Below, piece after piece: positions 61,155-64,000 of a stretch of 64,000 bases of DNA. Made by a program: the position numbers and the translations under genes. This stretch comes from Pedobacter frigiditerrae (GTDB lineage: Bacteria; Bacteroidota; Bacteroidia; Sphingobacteriales; Sphingobacteriaceae): the NCBI RefSeq assembly GCF_004331645.1, contig NZ_SJSK01000001.1, positions 930,001 to 994,000 on the forward strand. The letters are read 5' to 3'. The notes under the pieces were generated by a model. It saw nothing but the letters and a program-made list of their open reading frames with translations, had not been told where the DNA came from and did no database searches. Position 1 is the stretch's first letter. Each line of letters begins with the position of its first letter.

Positions 61155-61790
61155 ATGGAAAACGATAAATACGACCACGAAGAAGAATTTTTGGGCTATA
61201 AAAAGATAGACCAATATGATGATGCCAAAATCACTTCAGTGGCTACTCATTATAAAGATATTTTAGGTAAGCTAGGCGAGAATCCAGAGCGTGAGGGTCT
61301 TTTAAAAACACCTGAACGTGTGGCTAAGGCTTTACAATATTTAACCCATGGTTACGATATTGACCCATCAGAAATTCTTCGCTCTGCAATGTTTAAAGAA
61401 GATTATAGCCAAATGGTTGTGGTAAAAGACATTGAAGTTTATTCGATGTGTGAGCACCATATGTTGCCATTTTTTGGTAAGGCACACATTGCTTATATCC
61501 CAAATGGACATATCGTTGGCCTAAGTAAAATACCAAGGGTTGTTGATGCTTTTGCAAGAAGGCTACAAGTTCAAGAACGTTTAACAAACGAAATTAGAGA
61601 TTGCATTCAAGACACATTACAACCTGCAGGTGTTGCCGTTGTTATGGAGTGTAGGCACTTATGTATGGCCATGCGTGGTGTACAAAAACAGAACTCGGTA
61701 ACAACAACATCAGCATTTACTGGCGGATTTTTAAGTAACGATAAAACTAGGGCAGAATTTTTGAGGTTAATAACCGCAAACCTGCATTAA
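61155..61790 (+). CDS. folE: GTP cyclohydrolase I
   Basis: Makes 7,8-dihydroneopterin triphosphate from GTP for folate, biopterin or queuosine. The 211-residue T-fold enzyme has zinc ligands in [15 protein letters not shown] and the Cys in [12 protein letters not shown], with [19 protein letters not shown] and [20 protein letters not shown] 61155 matches the family N-terminus; an upstream TTG at 61116 is less likely. It forms a pair with the PTPS homologue. Confidence 0.95.
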   Translation: MENDKYDHEEEFLGYKKIDQYDDAKITSVATHYKDILGKLGENPEREGLLKTPERVAKALQYLTHGYDIDPSEILRSAMFKEDYSQMVVVKDIEVYSMCEHHMLPFFGKAHIAYIPNGHIVGLSKIPRVVDAFARRLQVQERLTNEIRDCIQDTLQPAGVAVVMECRHLCMAMRGVQKQNSVTTTSAFTGGFLSNDKTRAEFLRLITANLH

Positions 61791-61919
61791 TAGAAAATAA
61801 ATAGTGTAAAGTATCCCGATTGTTGGATGCTATATCAATAATAATAAAAATACGGATAGGCTTTTGGTGTTTTTGCATTTGTCTCAAATCTCAATTCGCA
61901 TATCTCAAATCTAAATAGA

Positions 61920-62801
61920 ATGAAAGCATATATATTTCCAGGGCAAGGCGCTCAATTTTCAGGAATGGGTAAAGACCTTTACGAAAATCCATTAGCTAAA
62001 GAACTATTCGAAAAAGCAAATGAAATCATCGGTTTTCGCATTAGCGATATCATGTTTAGTGGCACAGATGAAGAGTTAAAACAAACTAATGTTACACAGC
62101 CTGCTATCTTTTTACATTCGGTAATTTTAGCTAAGGTTTTAGGAGATGACTTTAAACCTGATATGGTAGCTGGACATTCTTTAGGGGAATTTTCTGCACT
62201 AGTATCTGCAAATGCTTTGTCTTTTGAAGATGGGTTAAGATTGGTAATCGCTCGTGCAAATGCAATGCAAAAAGCTTGTGAAATTCAGCCATCAACTATG
62301 GCAGCAATTTTAGGTTTGGCAGATGAAGTTGTAGAAGAAATTTGTGCTGGTATAGATGCGGTGGTAGTTCCTGCTAACTATAACTGTCCTGGGCAATTAG
62401 TAATCTCAGGAAGCATTGAAGGAATTGATGAAGCTTGCGAAAAATTAACAGCTGCAGGTGCAAAAAGAGCATTGAAATTAAATGTTGGTGGAGCATTTCA
62501 TTCGCCATTAATGGAGCCAGCCAAAGTAGAGTTGCAAGCGGCTATTGAGCGTACAAATATTTTATCTCCAATTTGCCCAATTTACCAGAACGTAAATGCT
62601 AAGCCAACTACAGACCCTGCAACTATTAAAGAAAACTTAATAGCACAATTAACCGGAGCTGTTAGGTGGACACAAACCGCCACGAATATGATAGCCGACG
62701 GTGCTACAGAATTTGTTGAGGTGGGGCCAGGAAATGTGCTACAGGGTTTAGTGAAAAAAGTAAGTAGAGAAGTACAAACTAGTAGTGCTACAATGTTATA
62801 G
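61920..62801 (+). CDS. fabD: Malonyl-CoA:ACP transacylase
   Basis: Loads malonyl groups on acyl carrier protein for fatty-acid synthesis. The 293-residue enzyme begins MKAYIFPGQGAQFSGMG, has the nucleophile elbow GHSLGE (Ser87), and a catalytic His in VGGAFHSPLM at about 197. C-terminal ATEFVEVGPGNVLQGL is typical. It is separated from folE by 129 bp with no gene. Confidence 0.95.
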   Translation: MKAYIFPGQGAQFSGMGKDLYENPLAKELFEKANEIIGFRISDIMFSGTDEELKQTNVTQPAIFLHSVILAKVLGDDFKPDMVAGHSLGEFSALVSANALSFEDGLRLVIARANAMQKACEIQPSTMAAILGLADEVVEEICAGIDAVVVPANYNCPGQLVISGSIEGIDEACEKLTAAGAKRALKLNVGGAFHSPLMEPAKVELQAAIERTNILSPICPIYQNVNAKPTTDPATIKENLIAQLTGAVRWTQTATNMIADGATEFVEVGPGNVLQGLVKKVSREVQTSSATML

Positions 62802-62836
62802 TTATAAAATTTATACCTTTTATTAAACAAAATAAA

Positions 62837-64000
62837 GTGAGTATTGGAGGTAAGATTAGGTTTCTGTTATTACTTTTAGGGATATGCTGTATTATTACAG
62901 CATTATCTTTAAATAATTCAATTACAAAAAGCGACCTCCTTGCTCATGAAGCCGAAGAGTTACAGCAAAATTTAGATGTAAAACAGCAATTAGTTCAAAA
63001 TTATCTTTCTAGTCCAGAAAAGATAATTGAGCTAAAAAGACTTAATAAAAATGATAAGCTGGCACTTAATTTTATAGCCACTTATCGCGAGAATGGTATA
63101 AATGTTTTAGTTTATAAAAATGAAAAACTAGAGTTTTGGAGTTCGGCCAAGGCCTTTCCTACTAATATTTCATTGATAAAAGAGGGGTCTTCCCTCAAGC
63201 AATTATCTAATGGTTATTACGAACTGATAAAAAAGACGGTTGATGACTATGTTTTTATCTTCTTAATATCTTTAAAATCGCAATACAGTATTGAAAACCA
63301 ATACTTAAAGAATCAAATATCTCCTGAGCTTTTCTCACGAAACACCTTAGATTTAGGTACTTTTACCGATAAGGATGTACAAGAAATCTTTAGCCTTAAT
63401 AAAGATTACCTATTTACTGTAAAGCTTACAGACGAAGTTTCTAAAAACATGTATGCCGATATACAACTGTGGTTGTGGATTGTTGGCTTACTTAGTATTT
63501 GCGCATTTGTAAATTCTTACTGTTCATGGTTGGCAAAAAGAGGTTTTGCATTATCGGCAACTTTAGTGTTAACCTTGTTTTTTGCAGGTGTTCGCTTATC
63601 AGATTTGCAGTTTTTTTGGTTCAATCATCAATTTAATTTGTCAATCTTTAGCCCCTATGTTTATGCACAGGGTGAATTTTTACCTTCTCTAGGAGATTTA
63701 TTCCTACATGTAATTGCTTTAACTTGGATTGGATTTTTTGCTTATGTCCATAGGCATGAATATGTCCTGCCTAAATGGATGATCAAAAGTAAAATCGTTG
63801 GTTTAACATACCATTTTTTAATATTAGTTGGTCTTGCATTAGCTGCTTTTTTGTTTGATGAAATCTTTTTTGGATTGATTAACAACTCCAAAATAAACCT
63901 TGATATCACCAATATAATAAGCTTGGGATGGATTAGTTGGATCAGTATTTTAACACTCTGTTTAGCTTGGTTTAACGTTTACCTGTTTAGTAATGTTACA
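62837..64000 (+). CDS. N-terminal part of a large membrane protein (runs off the window)
   Basis: An open frame of 388 codons from a GTG at 62837 reaches the window edge. It starts SIGGKIRFLLLLLGICCII (membrane anchor), then a periplasmic segment with a coiled stretch (LLAHEAEELQQNLDV), and from about residue 205 a run of hydrophobic segments (LWLWIVGLLSICAF; ALSATLVLTLFFAGVRL; HFLILVGLALAAFLF). The layout is that of a large sensor histidine kinase with an extracytoplasmic sensor and several helices, but no kinase domain is visible within the window. Confidence 0.6.
   Translation, partial: MSIGGKIRFLLLLLGICCIITALSLNNSITKSDLLAHEAEELQQNLDVKQQLVQNYLSSPEKIIELKRLNKNDKLALNFIATYRENGINVLVYKNEKLEFWSSAKAFPTNISLIKEGSSLKQLSNGYYELIKKTVDDYVFIFLISLKSQYSIENQYLKNQISPELFSRNTLDLGTFTDKDVQEIFSLNKDYLFTVKLTDEVSKNMYADIQLWLWIVGLLSICAFVNSYCSWLAKRGFALSATLVLTLFFAGVRLSDLQFFWFNHQFNLSIFSPYVYAQGEFLPSLGDLFLHVIALTWIGFFAYVHRHEYVLPKWMIKSKIVGLTYHFLILVGLALAAFLFDEIFFGLINNSKINLDITNIISLGWISWISILTLCLAWFNVYLFSNVT

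Overview
The window reads as chromosomal DNA from a member of the Bacteroidota, most likely a Sphingobacteriaceae (Pedobacter-like) species. The evidence is AT-rich coding sequence, -7 promoter boxes of the form TAnnTTTG, a GldD gliding lipoprotein, a CarboxypepD_reg-type TonB receptor, DUF1800/DUF1501, head-GIN and META-domain secreted proteins, and the futalosine route to menaquinone. The genus is an inference; no rRNA gene is present.

Layout. 1-1000 holds a NadR-type NAD enzyme. 1037-14759 is an exopolysaccharide locus, nearly all on the minus strand: stand-alone receiver, initiating sugar transferase, short TolC-like protein, Wzz/Wzc-like protein without a P-loop, Wzy-like polymerase, synthase-like GT2, a 31-residue membrane peptide, GT4, acetyltransferase, GT2, flippase and two GT32 paralogues, with one GT2 on the plus strand. 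An Lrp/AsnC regulator follows. 15405-15873 is a self-contained non-coding unit: promoter, two class-II tRNA-like genes with anticodon GUC and very long variable arms, then a terminator. It is followed by a GC-rich orphan gene and an 11-bp-period repeat array.

17-25 kb carries two secreted amidohydrolase-like genes and a TonB-dependent receptor. 25.7-28.9 kb is trpE-trpG-trpC behind a leader peptide with a Trp-Gln-Trp run and an attenuator hairpin; trpE/trpG and trpG/trpC are joined by repeat modules that are partly translated. 29-38 kb holds hflX, an alginate-lyase-like gene, rbfA, HlyIII, M23 peptidase, a TonB-C protein, a divergent lipid kinase / phosphatidate phosphatase pair, two META lipoproteins and YccF. 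38-46 kb holds DUF1501/DUF1800, aat, two tandem secreted paralogues and a SNF2 helicase. 46-58.9 kb holds a GIN-domain protein, an aldehyde dehydrogenase, an M1 aminopeptidase, a TPR protein, a ComA-like protein, aroE, gldD, a metallo-hydrolase, a LolC/E-like permease and a ferritin-like protein. 58.9-62.8 kb holds mqnD, mqnB, a PTPS homologue, folE and fabD. The window ends inside a large membrane protein.

A family of about 50-70 bp GTCAT...ATGAC inverted repeats is scattered through intergenic spaces. The strongest candidate for something undescribed is the tRNA-like pair at 15.4-15.9 kb. Next are the near-leaderless Trp attenuator, the translated repeat modules in the trp operon, and the unusual export and regulatory parts of the polysaccharide locus.
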